Source: Luteitalea sp. TBR-22
Lineage (GTDB): Bacteria; Acidobacteriota; Vicinamibacteria; Vicinamibacterales; Vicinamibacteraceae
Assembly: GCF_016865485.1 (NCBI RefSeq)
Contig: NZ_AP024452.1
Location: 4,672,501 to 4,736,500 of the forward strand
DNA length: 64,000 nucleotides
Reading direction: 5' to 3'
A program made the position numbers and the translations under genes. The stretch's first letter is position 1, and each line of letters starts with the position of its first letter. Shown one piece after another: positions 53,389 to 62,153 of the stretch. Under the pieces are notes generated by a model. The model had not been told where the DNA came from and did no database searches. It saw nothing but the letters and a program-made list of their open reading frames with translations.

Positions 53389-54419
53389 GCGCCCTCCGGA
53401 TCCAGCGACAGCCGCGAACGCAGCCACGCCGCGAACTCGTCGACCGGCTCGATCACGACCTCGAGGGGCACCACGGCGACGGGCACCTCGATCGGCAGGT
53501 AGCGTTCGAGCTTGACCGCGTCCTTGGCGGTGGTGATGACCGCGTGTGCCCCGACCTCGCGCGCCCGCCGGGCCAGCAGCGCGGCGTCCTCGCCGCGGTA
53601 GCGGTGGTGATCGCGGAAGCTCAGGACGTCGGCCAGGTTCCACCCCACGCGCCGCAGGTCGTCGGCGACGCGCGACGGCTCGGCCACCGCCGTCACGAGC
53701 AGCACGGGCGCCTCGTGCAGGCGCGAGAAATCGGTCGTGCCCGACAGCGGGCGGGCGGGGCCGAGGTGGCGGCGGGCCTCGAAGATCGGGACGTCGGGGG
53801 TACGCCCCAGCGCCATCCGCAGCCGCGAGGCGCTGCCGTCGACGGCCAGCAGCGCATCGGCGTGCTCGAGCACGTGCAGCGGCTCGCGCAATCGCCCGGC
53901 CGGCAACACCTCGCCGTGCAGCACGTCGTCGACGGTGAGCAGCACGAGGTTGACGTCGCGAGCCAGCTCGACGTGCTGGAACCCGTCGTCGAGGACGTGG
54001 ACGGTGCAGCCGAGCGCCTCCTCGGCGTACGCGCCTGCCCGGGCCCGCCGGGGATGCACGAGCACGCAACAGCCGGGCAGTTCCCGCGCCAGCATGAAAG
54101 GCTCGTCGCCGCTCTCGGCCAGCGTCGCCCGCATGTGTTCCGCGTCGCGCACGACCACGACGTCGCGGGTCGGCGTCTCGCGCCCGTAGCCGCGACTCAG
54201 CACGGCGGGCCGCTCGCCCCAGCCGTGCAGCATGCGCGCGACGGCCGCGACGACGGGCGTCTTGTTACGGCCCCCGACGGCGAGGTTGCCGACGCTCACG
54301 ACCGGCCGCTCGAGGCGCCGGGGCGTCTTGCGGCGCAGTTCGCGGCGCAGGCCCGCGCCGTGACCGTACACACGCGCCGCCGCGCGCAACGCGCGGGAGG
54401 ACCAGGGCGCGTCACTCAT
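53385..54419 (-). CDS. lpxK: Tetraacyldisaccharide 4'-kinase LpxK
   Basis: 344 residues. It phosphorylates the 4' position of lipid A disaccharide. RPVVSVGNLAVGGRNKTPVVAAVARML contains the P-loop, here GGRNKTP instead of the usual GGTGKTP; the lysine is kept. PAVLSRGYGRETPT, DDGFQHVELARDVNLVLL and TAKDAVKLERYLP are also family motifs. ATG 54419 overlaps the WaaA stop. The P-loop change is worth noting but need not abolish activity. Confidence 0.94.
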   Translation of the reverse strand: MSDAPWSSRALRAAARVYGHGAGLRRELRRKTPRRLERPVVSVGNLAVGGRNKTPVVAAVARMLHGWGERPAVLSRGYGRETPTRDVVVVRDAEHMRATLAESGDEPFMLARELPGCCVLVHPRRARAGAYAEEALGCTVHVLDDGFQHVELARDVNLVLLTVDDVLHGEVLPAGRLREPLHVLEHADALLAVDGSASRLRMALGRTPDVPIFEARRHLGPARPLSGTTDFSRLHEAPVLLVTAVAEPSRVADDLRRVGWNLADVLSFRDHHRYRGEDAALLARRAREVGAHAVITTAKDAVKLERYLPIEVPVAVVPLEVVIEPVDEFAAWLRSRLSLDPEGA

Positions 54420-55723
54420 CGCCCCACCCCCGCCATCGCCCCCGCCGCCACGGCCCGCGTCGCCATCACGGCGCTGATCTCGCGCATCGTCCGGCCCACC
54501 GCCCCGCGGTGCCGGTCCAGCACGCCCTGCGCCGCGGCGCCGAGCGCCTGCCGGCGGGTCGGGTCGGCAAAGAGAGCCAGCAGCTCGCGCTGGGCCGTCG
54601 CCGCGTCGGGCACCTGCACGAGGGCGCCGGCCTCGAGGAACACCCGTGCGATCTCGGCGAAGTTCGACATCGAGGGTCCGACGACGATCGGCCGGGCGTA
54701 GCGCGCCGGCTCGAGGATGTTGTGGCCACCGGCCGGCACGAGGCTGCCGCCCACGAACACCACCGTCGCCTGCGCACACAGCGCAGCCAGCTCGCCGATG
54801 GTGTCGAGCACGAGGACGTCGAAGGGGGCATCGGGATCGGTGGCCAGCGCAGTCCTGCGCGCCACCCGCAGCCCGGTGCGCGCCGCCAGGGTCGCCACCG
54901 CCTCGAAGCGCTCGGGATGCCGGGGCGCCAGCACCAGCAGCGCCCCCGGCGTGCCCTCACGCAGGCAGGCGAACGTCTCGAGCAGGACCTCGTCCTCGCC
55001 TTTCAGCGTGCTCGCGGCCAGCAGGACCGGCCGGCCTTCGAGTCGACCCGCCACGGCGGCCACACCGGCGGGCGCGTCGGCAGGGACGTCGAACTTGAGG
55101 CTGCCGGTCACGACGAGCCGGTCGGCCGGTGCGCCGAGCGCGCGCAACCGGGCGGCCGTGTCCTCGGACTGGGCGCACAGCCGGTCGAACTGCGCCAGCA
55201 CCCGCCCCAGCAGGCCCCGGACCAGCCGGTAGCGTGGGTAGCTGCGGTCCGAGATCCGCGCGTTGACGAGCAAGACCCCGATGCCCGAGGCGCGGGACAG
55301 ACGCGCCAGGTTGGGCCAGATCTCGGTCTCGACGATGACGAGGAGGTCGGGGCGGAGGTGCCGCAGCACGCGTCGGACCACCCAGGCGAAGTCCAGCGGG
55401 AAGTAGAAGACGCCGGCCACGCCCGACAGCCGGGCCTCTGCGGTCGCGCGCCCCGTCCGGGTGGTCGTGGACACGACGACGCGCCATTCCGGGTGGTCGC
55501 GACGAAGGGCGGCAACCAGGGGCGCGGCGCTCAGGACCTCCCCCACCGACACCGCGTGGAGCCAGAGCGTGGGGCTGCCGGTCGCAGCGAGGCTCTCGGG
55601 CAATCGCCCGAGTCGCTCCTGCCACTTGTGCCGGTACTTGCCGTGGCGCAGCGCCTGCCAGGCGAGCCAGGGGGCCGACACCACGAGGCCGGAGGCGACG
55701 AGCAGGCTGTAGAGGAAGTACAT
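54416..55723 (-). CDS. waaA: 3-deoxy-D-manno-octulosonic acid transferase (Kdo transferase)
   Basis: 435 residues. N-terminal membrane anchor [24 protein letters not shown], then [22 protein letters not shown] with the catalytic Glu, [66 protein letters not shown] and the CMP-Kdo site [28 protein letters not shown]. It transfers Kdo to lipid IVA. First gene of the waaA-lpxK-lpxL-waaF unit, with overlapping starts. Divergent from gap (193 bp between starts). Confidence 0.96.
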   Translation of the reverse strand: MYFLYSLLVASGLVVSAPWLAWQALRHGKYRHKWQERLGRLPESLAATGSPTLWLHAVSVGEVLSAAPLVAALRRDHPEWRVVVSTTTRTGRATAEARLSGVAGVFYFPLDFAWVVRRVLRHLRPDLLVIVETEIWPNLARLSRASGIGVLLVNARISDRSYPRYRLVRGLLGRVLAQFDRLCAQSEDTAARLRALGAPADRLVVTGSLKFDVPADAPAGVAAVAGRLEGRPVLLAASTLKGEDEVLLETFACLREGTPGALLVLAPRHPERFEAVATLAARTGLRVARRTALATDPDAPFDVLVLDTIGELAALCAQATVVFVGGSLVPAGGHNILEPARYARPIVVGPSMSNFAEIARVFLEAGALVQVPDAATAQRELLALFADPTRRQALGAAAQGVLDRHRGAVGRTMREISAVMATRAVAAGAMAGVGR

Positions 55724-55903
55724 GACGGGCAGACCGGCCCGCCGCCGTTCCGCACGGGCCGAGGCGGCTCCGTGGAGTATAGCGAACCATTCGCGATACC
55801 ATGAGCGGTCGTGCCGCCCCCTGTCCCCCGGTCACGGGGGTCCGGGTCGTGGACGGCACGTCATTCATACGGACCGTCATCATCCGCAGGTCTGCGACCG
55901 CGT

Positions 55904-55910
55904 GGGAGGG
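55904..55910 (+). promoter_or_regulatory. Ribosome binding site of gap
   Basis: GGGAGGG six bases before ATG 55917. It fixes the start; an upstream in-frame extension reaching 55722 is not expected to be translated. Confidence 0.75.
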
Positions 55911-55916
55911 AATTCC

Positions 55917-56924
55917 ATGGGCATCAAGGTTGGCATCAACGGGTTCGGGCGCATCGGGCGCAACATCATGCGGGCGGCGCTCGGCACCGGAAAGCTCGAC
56001 TTCGTTGCGGTGAACGACCTGACCGACACCAAGACGCTGGCGCACCTGCTCAAGTACGACTCGATCCTCGGCAATCTCGAGGCGACGGTCGAGTCGGGCG
56101 ACGGCTGGATCAGCGTCAACGGCGACAAGTTCCAGGTGCTGGCGCAGCGTGATCCGGCGCAACTGCCCTGGGGCGACCTCGGCGTGGACGTGGTGTTCGA
56201 GGGCACGGGCATCTTCACCAAGCGTGACGACGCGGCCAAGCACGTCGCGGCGGGCGCCAAGCGCGTCATCATCACGGCCCCGGCCACCGGTCCTGACGGC
56301 ACGTTCGTCATGGGCGTGAACCACGAGCAGTACGACCCGGCCAAGCACGTGGTGGTGTCCAACGCTTCGTGCACGACCAACTGCCTCGCGCCGTTCGCCA
56401 AGGTGCTCGAGGAGAACTTCGGGATCGTCAAGGGCTGGATGACGACGATCCACAGCTACACGAACGACCAGCAGCTGCTCGACCTGCCGCACAAGGACCT
56501 GCGCCGGGCGCGCGCGGCGGCCTTGTCGATGATCCCGACGACGACGGGCGCGGCCAAGGCCGTGGGCGAGGTGCTGCCGCAGCTGAAGGGCAAGCTCGAC
56601 GGCTTTGCGATGCGCGTGCCGACGCCGAACGTCTCGGTGGTCGACCTCGCGGTGATCGTCGGCAAGAAGACGACGGCAGACGAGGTCAACGCGGCGTTCA
56701 AGGCCGCCGCGGCCGGTCCGCTCAAGGGCATCCTTGCGGTGGAGGACGCGCCGCTCGTGTCGATCGACTTCCGCAAGAACTCGAACAGCTCGATCGTCGA
56801 CTCGGCGTACACGAAGGTCATGGACGGCGACTTCGTGAAGGTGCTGAGCTGGTACGACAACGAGTGGGGCTACAGCAGCCGCTGCGTCGACCTGGTCAAC
56901 TACATGGCCACCAAGGGCCTGTAA
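55917..56924 (+). CDS. gap: Glyceraldehyde-3-phosphate dehydrogenase, type I
   Basis: 335 residues, normal length. The N-terminal Rossmann motif is [14 protein letters not shown]; the catalytic Cys152 lies in [12 protein letters not shown]; the C-terminal [19 protein letters not shown] is the standard end. It converts glyceraldehyde 3-phosphate and phosphate with NAD+ to 1,3-bisphosphoglycerate. It starts a gap-pgk-tpiA-secG run, the common order for lower glycolysis genes. A GGCCTTCG-rich hairpin region (56925-57026) separates it from pgk. Confidence 0.98.
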   Translation: MGIKVGINGFGRIGRNIMRAALGTGKLDFVAVNDLTDTKTLAHLLKYDSILGNLEATVESGDGWISVNGDKFQVLAQRDPAQLPWGDLGVDVVFEGTGIFTKRDDAAKHVAAGAKRVIITAPATGPDGTFVMGVNHEQYDPAKHVVVSNASCTTNCLAPFAKVLEENFGIVKGWMTTIHSYTNDQQLLDLPHKDLRRARAAALSMIPTTTGAAKAVGEVLPQLKGKLDGFAMRVPTPNVSVVDLAVIVGKKTTADEVNAAFKAAAAGPLKGILAVEDAPLVSIDFRKNSNSSIVDSAYTKVMDGDFVKVLSWYDNEWGYSSRCVDLVNYMATKGL

Positions 56925-57026
56925 GTCGGCCTTCGTCATTCGGCCGTCGGCCTTCGACGGTCGCAGGGCACTTCGGAAGGCCGTCGGCTCGCGCCGCCGG
57001 CCTTCGTTTCATTTCAGCGAGTCTCC

Positions 57027-58217
57027 ATGGCCAAGCGTTCCATCACCGACCTGAACCTGAAGGGTCGTCGCGTGTTCATCCGCGTCGACTTCAACGTGCC
57101 CATCAAGAACGGGCAGATCACCGACGACACGCGCATCCAGTCGTCGCTGCCGACGATCCGCTACGCGCTCGAGCAGGGCGCGACGGTGATCCTCGCCTCG
57201 CACCTCGGCCGGCCCAAGGGCAAGCCGAACCCGGAGTTCACGCTGCAGCCGGTGGCCGACCGCCTGTCCGCGCTGCTCGGACAGCCGGTCGTGTTCGCGA
57301 GTGACTGCGTGGGCGCCCCGGCGGCCGACGCCATCGCGAAGGCCGGCGCCCCGGGCGTGGTGCTGCTCGAGAACCTGCGCTACCACGCGGAGGAGGAAGC
57401 CAACGACGCCGGCTTCGCGGCGCAGTTGGCGGCGCTCTGCGACGTGTACGTCAACGACGCGTTCGGCTCGGCGCACCGCGCGCACGCCTCGACCGAGGGC
57501 ATGGTCGCGCACGTGAAGGACGCCGCCGCCGGCCTGCTGATGGCCAACGAAGTGGCCTACATGGGCAAGGCCCTCACCAACCCCGAGCGGCCGTTCGTGG
57601 CGGTGCTCGGCGGTGCGAAGGTGAGCGACAAGCTCGAGGTGATCCAGAACCTGCTGCCGAAGGTCGATGCGCTGGTGATCGGCGGCGCGATGGCCTACAC
57701 GTTCCTCAAGGCGCAGGGGCTCGAGGTCGGCAAGTCGCTGGTCGAGGCCGACCTGGTGGACACGGCGCGCGACCTGAAGGCGCAGGCCGATGCGCGCGGC
57801 CTCACGCTCGCGCTGCCGGAGGATCACGTCGTGGCCGAGGCGCTGTCGGCCGACGTGCCGTCCGAGACGCTTGCGGTCGGCGACGCCGCAATCGGCGCGC
57901 GGATGGGCCTGGACATCGGCCCGAAGACCGCGGCGCGCTACGCGGAGCTGATCAAGGGCGCGAAGACGGTGGTGTGGAACGGCCCGATGGGCGTGTTCGA
58001 GATCCCGGCCTTTGCCAACGGCACCAACACGGTCGCGCAGGCGGTGGCCAGCGTCGACGGCATCACGATCATCGGCGGCGGCGACTCGATCTCGGCGGTG
58101 CACAAGGCCGGCGTCGCCGACCGGATCAGCCACATCTCGACCGGCGGCGGCGCGAGCCTCGAATTTCTCGGAGGCAGGACCCTCCCCGGGGTCGCGGTGC
58201 TGCCGGAGAAAGAGTAG
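57027..58217 (+). CDS. pgk: Phosphoglycerate kinase
   Basis: 396 residues. [23 protein letters not shown] (substrate-binding), [55 protein letters not shown], and the C-terminal [27 protein letters not shown] and [20 protein letters not shown] are the complete family set. Generates ATP from 1,3-bisphosphoglycerate. The ATG has only a weak GAG upstream. It is followed after 18 bases by a polypyrimidine array before tpiA. Confidence 0.98.
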   Translation: MAKRSITDLNLKGRRVFIRVDFNVPIKNGQITDDTRIQSSLPTIRYALEQGATVILASHLGRPKGKPNPEFTLQPVADRLSALLGQPVVFASDCVGAPAADAIAKAGAPGVVLLENLRYHAEEEANDAGFAAQLAALCDVYVNDAFGSAHRAHASTEGMVAHVKDAAAGLLMANEVAYMGKALTNPERPFVAVLGGAKVSDKLEVIQNLLPKVDALVIGGAMAYTFLKAQGLEVGKSLVEADLVDTARDLKAQADARGLTLALPEDHVVAEALSADVPSETLAVGDAAIGARMGLDIGPKTAARYAELIKGAKTVVWNGPMGVFEIPAFANGTNTVAQAVASVDGITIIGGGDSISAVHKAGVADRISHISTGGGASLEFLGGRTLPGVAVLPEKE

Positions 58218-58247
58218 AAGAGCCGAAGATTAGAAGGTAAGAAGGCT

Positions 58248-58320
58248 TCTGTCCTTCCGTCCTTTTTCCTTCCCGCTCTGCCTTCTGCCCTTCTGTCCTT
58301 CTGCTCTTCTTTCCTTTTCT
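58248..58320. repeat. Polypyrimidine 7-8-bp array between pgk and tpiA
   Basis: Degenerate units GTCCTTC, CGTCCTTT, GCTCTGCC, TTCTGCCC, TTCTGTCC, TTCTGCTC, TTC. Nearly all C and T on the plus strand, like the arrays at 40677 and 41203. Confidence 0.75.
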
Positions 58321-58334
58321 GTAAAGGATCAAGG

Positions 58335-59090
58335 ATGCGTTCTCCACTGGTCGCCGGTAACTGGAAGATGTTCAAGGGCGTCGCCGACGCCATCGCCTAC
58401 GCCAAGGAGTTCCGGGCGCTGGCCAAGGACCTCACGACGGTGGAACTCGTGATTGCGCCGCCGTTCACCGCGGTGCACGGCGTCGCCGATGCGCTGCGCA
58501 ACTCGGGGATCGCGACCGCGGGCCAGGATTGCTTCTGGGAGAAGGAAGGCGCGTACACGGGCGCCGTCAGCGCGCCCATGCTGAAGGAAGCGGGCGCCGA
58601 GCTCGTCATCCTCGGGCACTCGGAGCGGCGCCGCGTCTTCGGCGACACCGATGCCGACGTGACGCGCAAGATCCATGCGGCGTACGCCGCCGGTCTGGCC
58701 CCCATCGCCTGCATCGGCGAGACGCTCGAGGAGCGCGAGGCAGGACGGACCTTCGAGGTGCTCGACACGCAGCTCAAGGCCTGCATCGACGGCCTGTCGG
58801 CCGAGCAGTTCGCGCTGATGGTGATTGCCTACGAGCCGGTCTGGGCGATCGGCACCGGCCGCAACGCCACCCCTGAACAGGCACAGGAGGCCCACGCCCA
58901 CATCCGCGGACGGCTTCGCGCCTGGCTGGGTGCCGAGGCGGCCGACAAGTGCCAGATCCTCTACGGTGGCAGCGTCAAGCCGGACAACGCCCGCGCCATC
59001 CTGCAGCAGCCCGACGTCGACGGCGCGCTCGTCGGCGGCGCCAGCCTCGACCCGCAGGGGTTCTTCGCCATCGCCTCGGCTGCGGTCTGA
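58335..59090 (+). CDS. tpiA: Triosephosphate isomerase
   Basis: 251 residues. PLVAGNWKMFKG (catalytic Lys), LVILGHSERRRVF (His), IAYEPVWAIGTGRNAT (catalytic Glu) and the phosphate-binding LYGGSVKPDNA, LVGGASLDPQGF are intact. AAAGGA precedes the ATG. It interconverts dihydroxyacetone phosphate and glyceraldehyde 3-phosphate. Confidence 0.98.
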   Translation: MRSPLVAGNWKMFKGVADAIAYAKEFRALAKDLTTVELVIAPPFTAVHGVADALRNSGIATAGQDCFWEKEGAYTGAVSAPMLKEAGAELVILGHSERRRVFGDTDADVTRKIHAAYAAGLAPIACIGETLEEREAGRTFEVLDTQLKACIDGLSAEQFALMVIAYEPVWAIGTGRNATPEQAQEAHAHIRGRLRAWLGAEAADKCQILYGGSVKPDNARAILQQPDVDGALVGGASLDPQGFFAIASAAV

Positions 59091-59114
59091 GGGACGATCA
59101 GGACCGCGCCGCCG

Positions 59115-59142
59115 ATTCCCGCTTCCCGATTCCCGGTTCCCG
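59115..59142. repeat. Heptanucleotide array (ATTCCCG type, x4)
   Basis: ATTCCCG, CTTCCCG, ATTCCCG, GTTCCCG in perfect 7-bp register, in the -35 region before the secG TACACT box. Confidence 0.88.
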
Positions 59143-59145
59143 ATT

Positions 59146-59151
59146 TACACT
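59146..59151 (+). promoter_or_regulatory. -10-like TACACT, leaderless start of secG
   Basis: TACACT ends eight bases before ATG 59160. No ribosome binding site is present. Confidence 0.45.
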
Positions 59152-59159
59152 GAATCGTT

Positions 59160-59624
59160 ATGCTGTACTGGTTGATCGTCACCCTCTACGTGGTCGTCTG
59201 CCTGCTGTTGCTGCTGGCCGTCCTGCTGCAGCAGGGCAAGGGCGGTGACATCGCCTCCGCGTTCGGCGGTGGCGGCGGACAGGCCGCTTTCGGTGCCCGG
59301 CAGGGCGCCACGGTGCTCACCAAGGCGTCGGCGATCCTCGGCGGGCTGTTCATGGTCGGCGCGCTCGGTCTGGCGATCGTCGGCACGCGTGGTCCGAGCT
59401 CGGTGATGAGCGGCGTGCCGGGCGCCAAGCCGGCGCCAGTGACACCAGCGACCAAGGCGCCTGCGGCTCCGGCCAACCCGGCCGCCGCGGCCGCTCCGAC
59501 GCCTGCCGCCACGACCCCGAGCACGGGCGCGGCGACGTCGCAGCCTGCGGGCAGCGCGGCGCCTGCGACCGTCGCGCCGGCAGCCCCGGCCAAGGCTCCG
59601 GCACCCGAGCCGAAGAAGCAGTAG
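59160..59624 (+). CDS. secG: Preprotein translocase subunit SecG
   Basis: 154 residues. Two membrane helices: YWLIVTLYVVVCLLLLLAVLLQQG and LTKASAILGGLFMVGALGLAIV, joined by the SecG loop GKGGDIASAFGGGGGQAAFGA. It assists SecYE in protein export. The last ~75 residues are an Ala/Pro/Thr-rich tail, longer than in most SecG proteins and common in this phylum. It follows tpiA by 69 bp with its own -10-like box. Confidence 0.94.
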   Translation: MLYWLIVTLYVVVCLLLLLAVLLQQGKGGDIASAFGGGGGQAAFGARQGATVLTKASAILGGLFMVGALGLAIVGTRGPSSVMSGVPGAKPAPVTPATKAPAAPANPAAAAAPTPAATTPSTGAATSQPAGSAAPATVAPAAPAKAPAPEPKKQ

Positions 59625-59675
59625 CGGCGCGGCAGGCTTCGCGCCTGCGCGCTTCCCTCGCAGCCACGGACCTGC

Positions 59676-59681
59676 TATAGT
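59676..59681 (+). promoter_or_regulatory. -10 candidate TATAGT for tRNA-Leu
   Basis: TATAGT, about 46 bases before the tRNA, with TTCCCT 17 bp upstream. It sits in the loop and arm of a CCACGGA/TCCGTGG hairpin (59664-59687) that may instead terminate secG. Confidence 0.4.
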
Positions 59682-59727
59682 CCGTGGTTCTGTCGGGCGG
59701 GTTCACGCCCACCGACACCTACCACTT

Positions 59728-59814
59728 GCGGAAGTGGCGGAATTGGCAGACGCACCAGCTTGAGGGGCTGGCGGGAGCAATCTCGTGGGGGTTCGAGTCC
59801 CCCCTTCCGCACCA
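59728..59814 (+). tRNA. tRNA-Leu (anticodon GAG)
   Basis: 87 bases with encoded CCA and the long variable arm of class II tRNAs (TGGCGGGAGCAATCTCGTG region). Acceptor GCGGAAG pairs with CTTCCGC, anticodon stem CCAGC/GCTGG with loop TTGAGGG, and T-loop GGTTCGAGTCC. Reads CUC/CUU leucine codons. Its 3' end seeds the tandem repeats downstream. Confidence 0.96.
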
Positions 59815-60020
59815 TCACTCACGACGTTCGTTCTGGCGCGGCAGGCCGGCCGCAGGCCCTGGGCCCACGCCGCTGCGCGGCTCGGCCGCCGGGCTCGAGT
59901 CCCCCCTTCCGCACCATCACTCACGACGTTCGTTCTGGCGCGGCAGGCCGGCCGCAGGCCTTGGGCCCACGCCGCCGCGCGGCTCGGCCGTCGGGCTCGA
60001 GCCCCCCTTCCGAGCCGGTC
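59793..60020 (+). repeat. 102-bp tandem repeats seeded from the tRNA-Leu 3' end
   Basis: The tRNA 3' sequence from TCGAGTCCCCCCTTCCGC onward recurs at 59895 and, with changes (TCGAGCCCCCCTTCCGAG), at 59997: a period of exactly 102 bp. The unit carries the last 22 bases of the tRNA, ACGTTCGTTCTGGCGCGGC, and a GC-rich hairpin stretch. A shifted fragment (GTTCGTTCTGGCGC) follows at 60076. The layout resembles the rtT repeats behind E. coli tyrT. Confidence 0.93.
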
Positions 60021-60260
60021 GACGAGTCGAATGCCCTGCGCGAGCCTGCGAGTCCAGGGGCGCTCCCAGCACAGCGTTCGTTCTGGCGCATCGAAGCCAC
60101 TGAGTCAGCCGGCGTGCAGCGCCGCCATCGGCGCCCTTGCGTCTCGGCTCCGGTCGGCTCGCACTCCGACAACGTCCCGCACGCCCGGTCGGCAGCAGCG
60201 CGGGCAGGCTCCGACGTCCGGACGCCGTTCGCGCCGACGGCGCGGGCCTGCCTGAGCACG
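59815..60260. other. Gene-free 446-bp region after tRNA-Leu
   Basis: Holds the 102-bp repeats (to 60020), a displaced fragment of the repeat near 60076, and about 170 bp of GC-rich sequence with no recognised element before the AraC-type gene. No integrase gene is present. Confidence 0.7.
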
Positions 60261-61241
60261 TCACGCGGAAGCGCCGGACGAGGAGTGGCCTCGCCGCCGC
60301 TCCTGGCCGGGGCCGTGGCCGAGCACCCGCTTGAAGGCGCGCGCGAAGGCCGCATCGCTCTGATACCCCAGGTCACTGGCCACCGACGTGACCGTGGTGC
60401 GAGCATCGCGCAGCGCCGCCGCGGCCATGTGCATGCGCCAGCGCAGCACGAAGCGCATCGCCGGTTCTCCGACCAGCGCCGTGAATCGGGCGGCGAACGC
60501 CGATCGTGACATCTGCGCCTCGGCCGCCATCGACTCGACGGTCCAGGCGCGGCCCGGCTCGCGATGGACGCACCGGATGACGCGGCCGATCCGCGGGTCG
60601 CGGAGCGCCCCCAGCCATCCCCGGTGCTGGTCGGCGTGCTGCGCGAGCCAACTCCGTACCGCCTGGATGACGAGGATGTCCGCCAGTCGCGTGATGACCG
60701 TCTCGCCGCCCGGCCGGAGTTCGCGCGCTTCACTGGCGAGGAAACGCAGCGTGGTCTGGACCCAGTCACGTTCATCGCTGCGCCAGGCATCGATCGTGAC
60801 CACGGACGGCAGCAGGCGGACCAGGTCCGCGGCGGCCGGGTGATCGAAACGGACGGCCCCGCAGATGAGTGTGGCGGGGTCCCCGCCGCCGCCCTGCCGC
60901 AGCACCTCGTATCGCTCGCTGATCCGTTCGGCCGGCACGTCGAAGAGGCCCACCGCCGTCGCGCCGGGCTCGCTGACGAGGCGATGTCCTCGCCCATGCG
61001 GGACCAGCGCGAAGCTCCCCTCGCGCAGGCGCCGGGGCGCCTCCTCCCCCACCACCAGCCAGCACTCGCCCGCGGTGACCACGTGAAACATGAGCGTGTC
61101 CGACAGCGGCGGAAGGTCGAGTCCCCAGGGCGCCGTGAACTCCGATCGGCAGTAGAGCGTGCCGCTCATCCGCAGGAAGTGGAGAGCCTCTCCCAGCGGG
61201 TCGGCCGAAGCGGGGAGCATGCGCGGCGTGCCTGCCACCAT
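60261..61241 (-). CDS. AraC-family transcriptional regulator with cupin sensor domain
   Basis: 326 residues from ATG 61241 (a GTG at 61307 would add 22 residues). An N-terminal cupin-like sensor (about 15-190: FLRMSGTLYCRSEFTAPWGLDLP, MFHVVTAGECWLVV, GSFALVPHGRGHRL, ICGAVRFDHP) of the Cupin_6 AraC type, and a C-terminal double helix-turn-helix (VESMAAEAQMSRSAFAARFTALVGEPAMRFVLRWRMHMA, VTSVASDLGYQSDAAFARAFKRVLG). Likely controls the divergent NAD(P)-binding gene 153 bp away, as this pairing is common; the signal is unknown. Confidence 0.9.
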   Translation of the reverse strand: MVAGTPRMLPASADPLGEALHFLRMSGTLYCRSEFTAPWGLDLPPLSDTLMFHVVTAGECWLVVGEEAPRRLREGSFALVPHGRGHRLVSEPGATAVGLFDVPAERISERYEVLRQGGGGDPATLICGAVRFDHPAAADLVRLLPSVVTIDAWRSDERDWVQTTLRFLASEARELRPGGETVITRLADILVIQAVRSWLAQHADQHRGWLGALRDPRIGRVIRCVHREPGRAWTVESMAAEAQMSRSAFAARFTALVGEPAMRFVLRWRMHMAAAALRDARTTVTSVASDLGYQSDAAFARAFKRVLGHGPGQERRRGHSSSGASA

Positions 61242-61382
61242 GCGCCACAATTGCACGAGTGATGCGTCACGTTCAATGAGCAGGACGATCGAGCATGAAA
61301 TCGACACGAGTGGGAATGGAAACGCCAGTTCTGTCGCCGGAAGATGGACGCATCAACCTGGCCGACAAGGTCGGCCCCTGGC

Positions 61383-61388
61383 AAGGAG
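61383..61388 (+). promoter_or_regulatory. Ribosome binding site of NAD(P)-binding protein gene
   Basis: AAGGAG, seven bases before ATG 61395. It selects this start. Confidence 0.65.
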
Positions 61389-61394
61389 CACACG

Positions 61395-62045
61395 ATGAAC
61401 GTTCTGGTCGTCGGAGCGACGGGGGGGTCGGGACGGGCCGTGATCGCGGCCCTCCTGAATCGCGGGCACAACGTCACGGCGATGGTGAGGCGACCCGCGT
61501 CGAGCCCGCCCTTTCCCGAAGGCGTCAGGGTCGTGCAGGGCGACGCGATGCGCGCGACAGACGTCGAGCAGTGCGTGCGCGGTCAGGACGCCGTCGTGGT
61601 GACGCTGGGGATCCGGGAGCCTGCCCTTCGCGTGCGCCTGCGGGGCAGCGCCGACACGCCCCTGCACGTGCGCTCGCAGGGCACCAGGCACGTCATCGCG
61701 ATGATGCGACGGCATGGCGTCCAGAAGCTCGTCGTCCTGACGTCGTTCGGCGTCGGGCCGACGCGGGCGCACCTCCCGCTCAAGTGGCGGCTGATCTTCG
61801 CGCTGCTTCTCCGGCCGCAGATCGCCGATACGGAGATCCAGCAGGCCGAAACCGTCTCGAGCGGGCTGCGATGGGTCGTGGCCCAGCCGGTGGCGCTCAC
61901 CGACGTTCAGCCGGCGCCTGAGCCCTTCGCCTCCGTCGATGGCGAGGTCCGCGGGATGGCCATCAGCCGACACAGCGTCGCGAAGTTCCTCGCCGATGCC
62001 GTCGAGGGTGACGCCTTCGACCACCGCATCGTCGCGCTCTCGTGA
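61395..62045 (+). CDS. NAD(P)H-binding oxidoreductase-like protein (atypical SDR)
   Basis: 216 residues. An N-terminal Rossmann fold with MNVLVVGATGGSGRAVIAALLNRGHNVTAMVRRP (GxxGxxG) and VQGDAMRATDVEQCV, VVVTLG; then VLTSFGVGPTR and WVVAQPVALTD. These are marks of the NAD(P)H-binding/NmrA-like atypical short-chain dehydrogenases; the usual YxxxK is not evident, so a redox reaction is not assured. AAGGAG precedes the ATG. It is divergent from the AraC regulator, which probably controls it. Confidence 0.85.
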   Translation: MNVLVVGATGGSGRAVIAALLNRGHNVTAMVRRPASSPPFPEGVRVVQGDAMRATDVEQCVRGQDAVVVTLGIREPALRVRLRGSADTPLHVRSQGTRHVIAMMRRHGVQKLVVLTSFGVGPTRAHLPLKWRLIFALLLRPQIADTEIQQAETVSSGLRWVVAQPVALTDVQPAPEPFASVDGEVRGMAISRHSVAKFLADAVEGDAFDHRIVALS

Positions 62046-62135
62046 CGAGATCACGGCAGGCCGAACCGACCTCCTGACCTTCGGGACGAAGTCGGTCCGG
62101 CCGGCGCCGTGGATGCGGAGGCCCGGCGCCCGCGC

Positions 62136-62141
62136 TATGCT
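62136..62141 (+). promoter_or_regulatory. -10-like TATGCT before antiporter gene
   Basis: TATGCT ends twelve bases before ATG 62154; a very short leader or none. Confidence 0.35.
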
Positions 62142-62153
62142 GGCCTGCCGGCC

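Noticed and set aside
56925-57026. A separate small gene between gap and pgk
   Set aside because: The 102 bp consist of GGCCTTCG/CGAAGGCC hairpin words with no start codon and binding site pairing; probably a hairpin spacer.
59793-60260. Integrated prophage or genomic island attachment site at tRNA-Leu
   Set aside because: There is no integrase or mobile gene nearby; copies are spaced at exactly 102 bp as a tandem array, which fits local amplification better. Kept only as an alternative.
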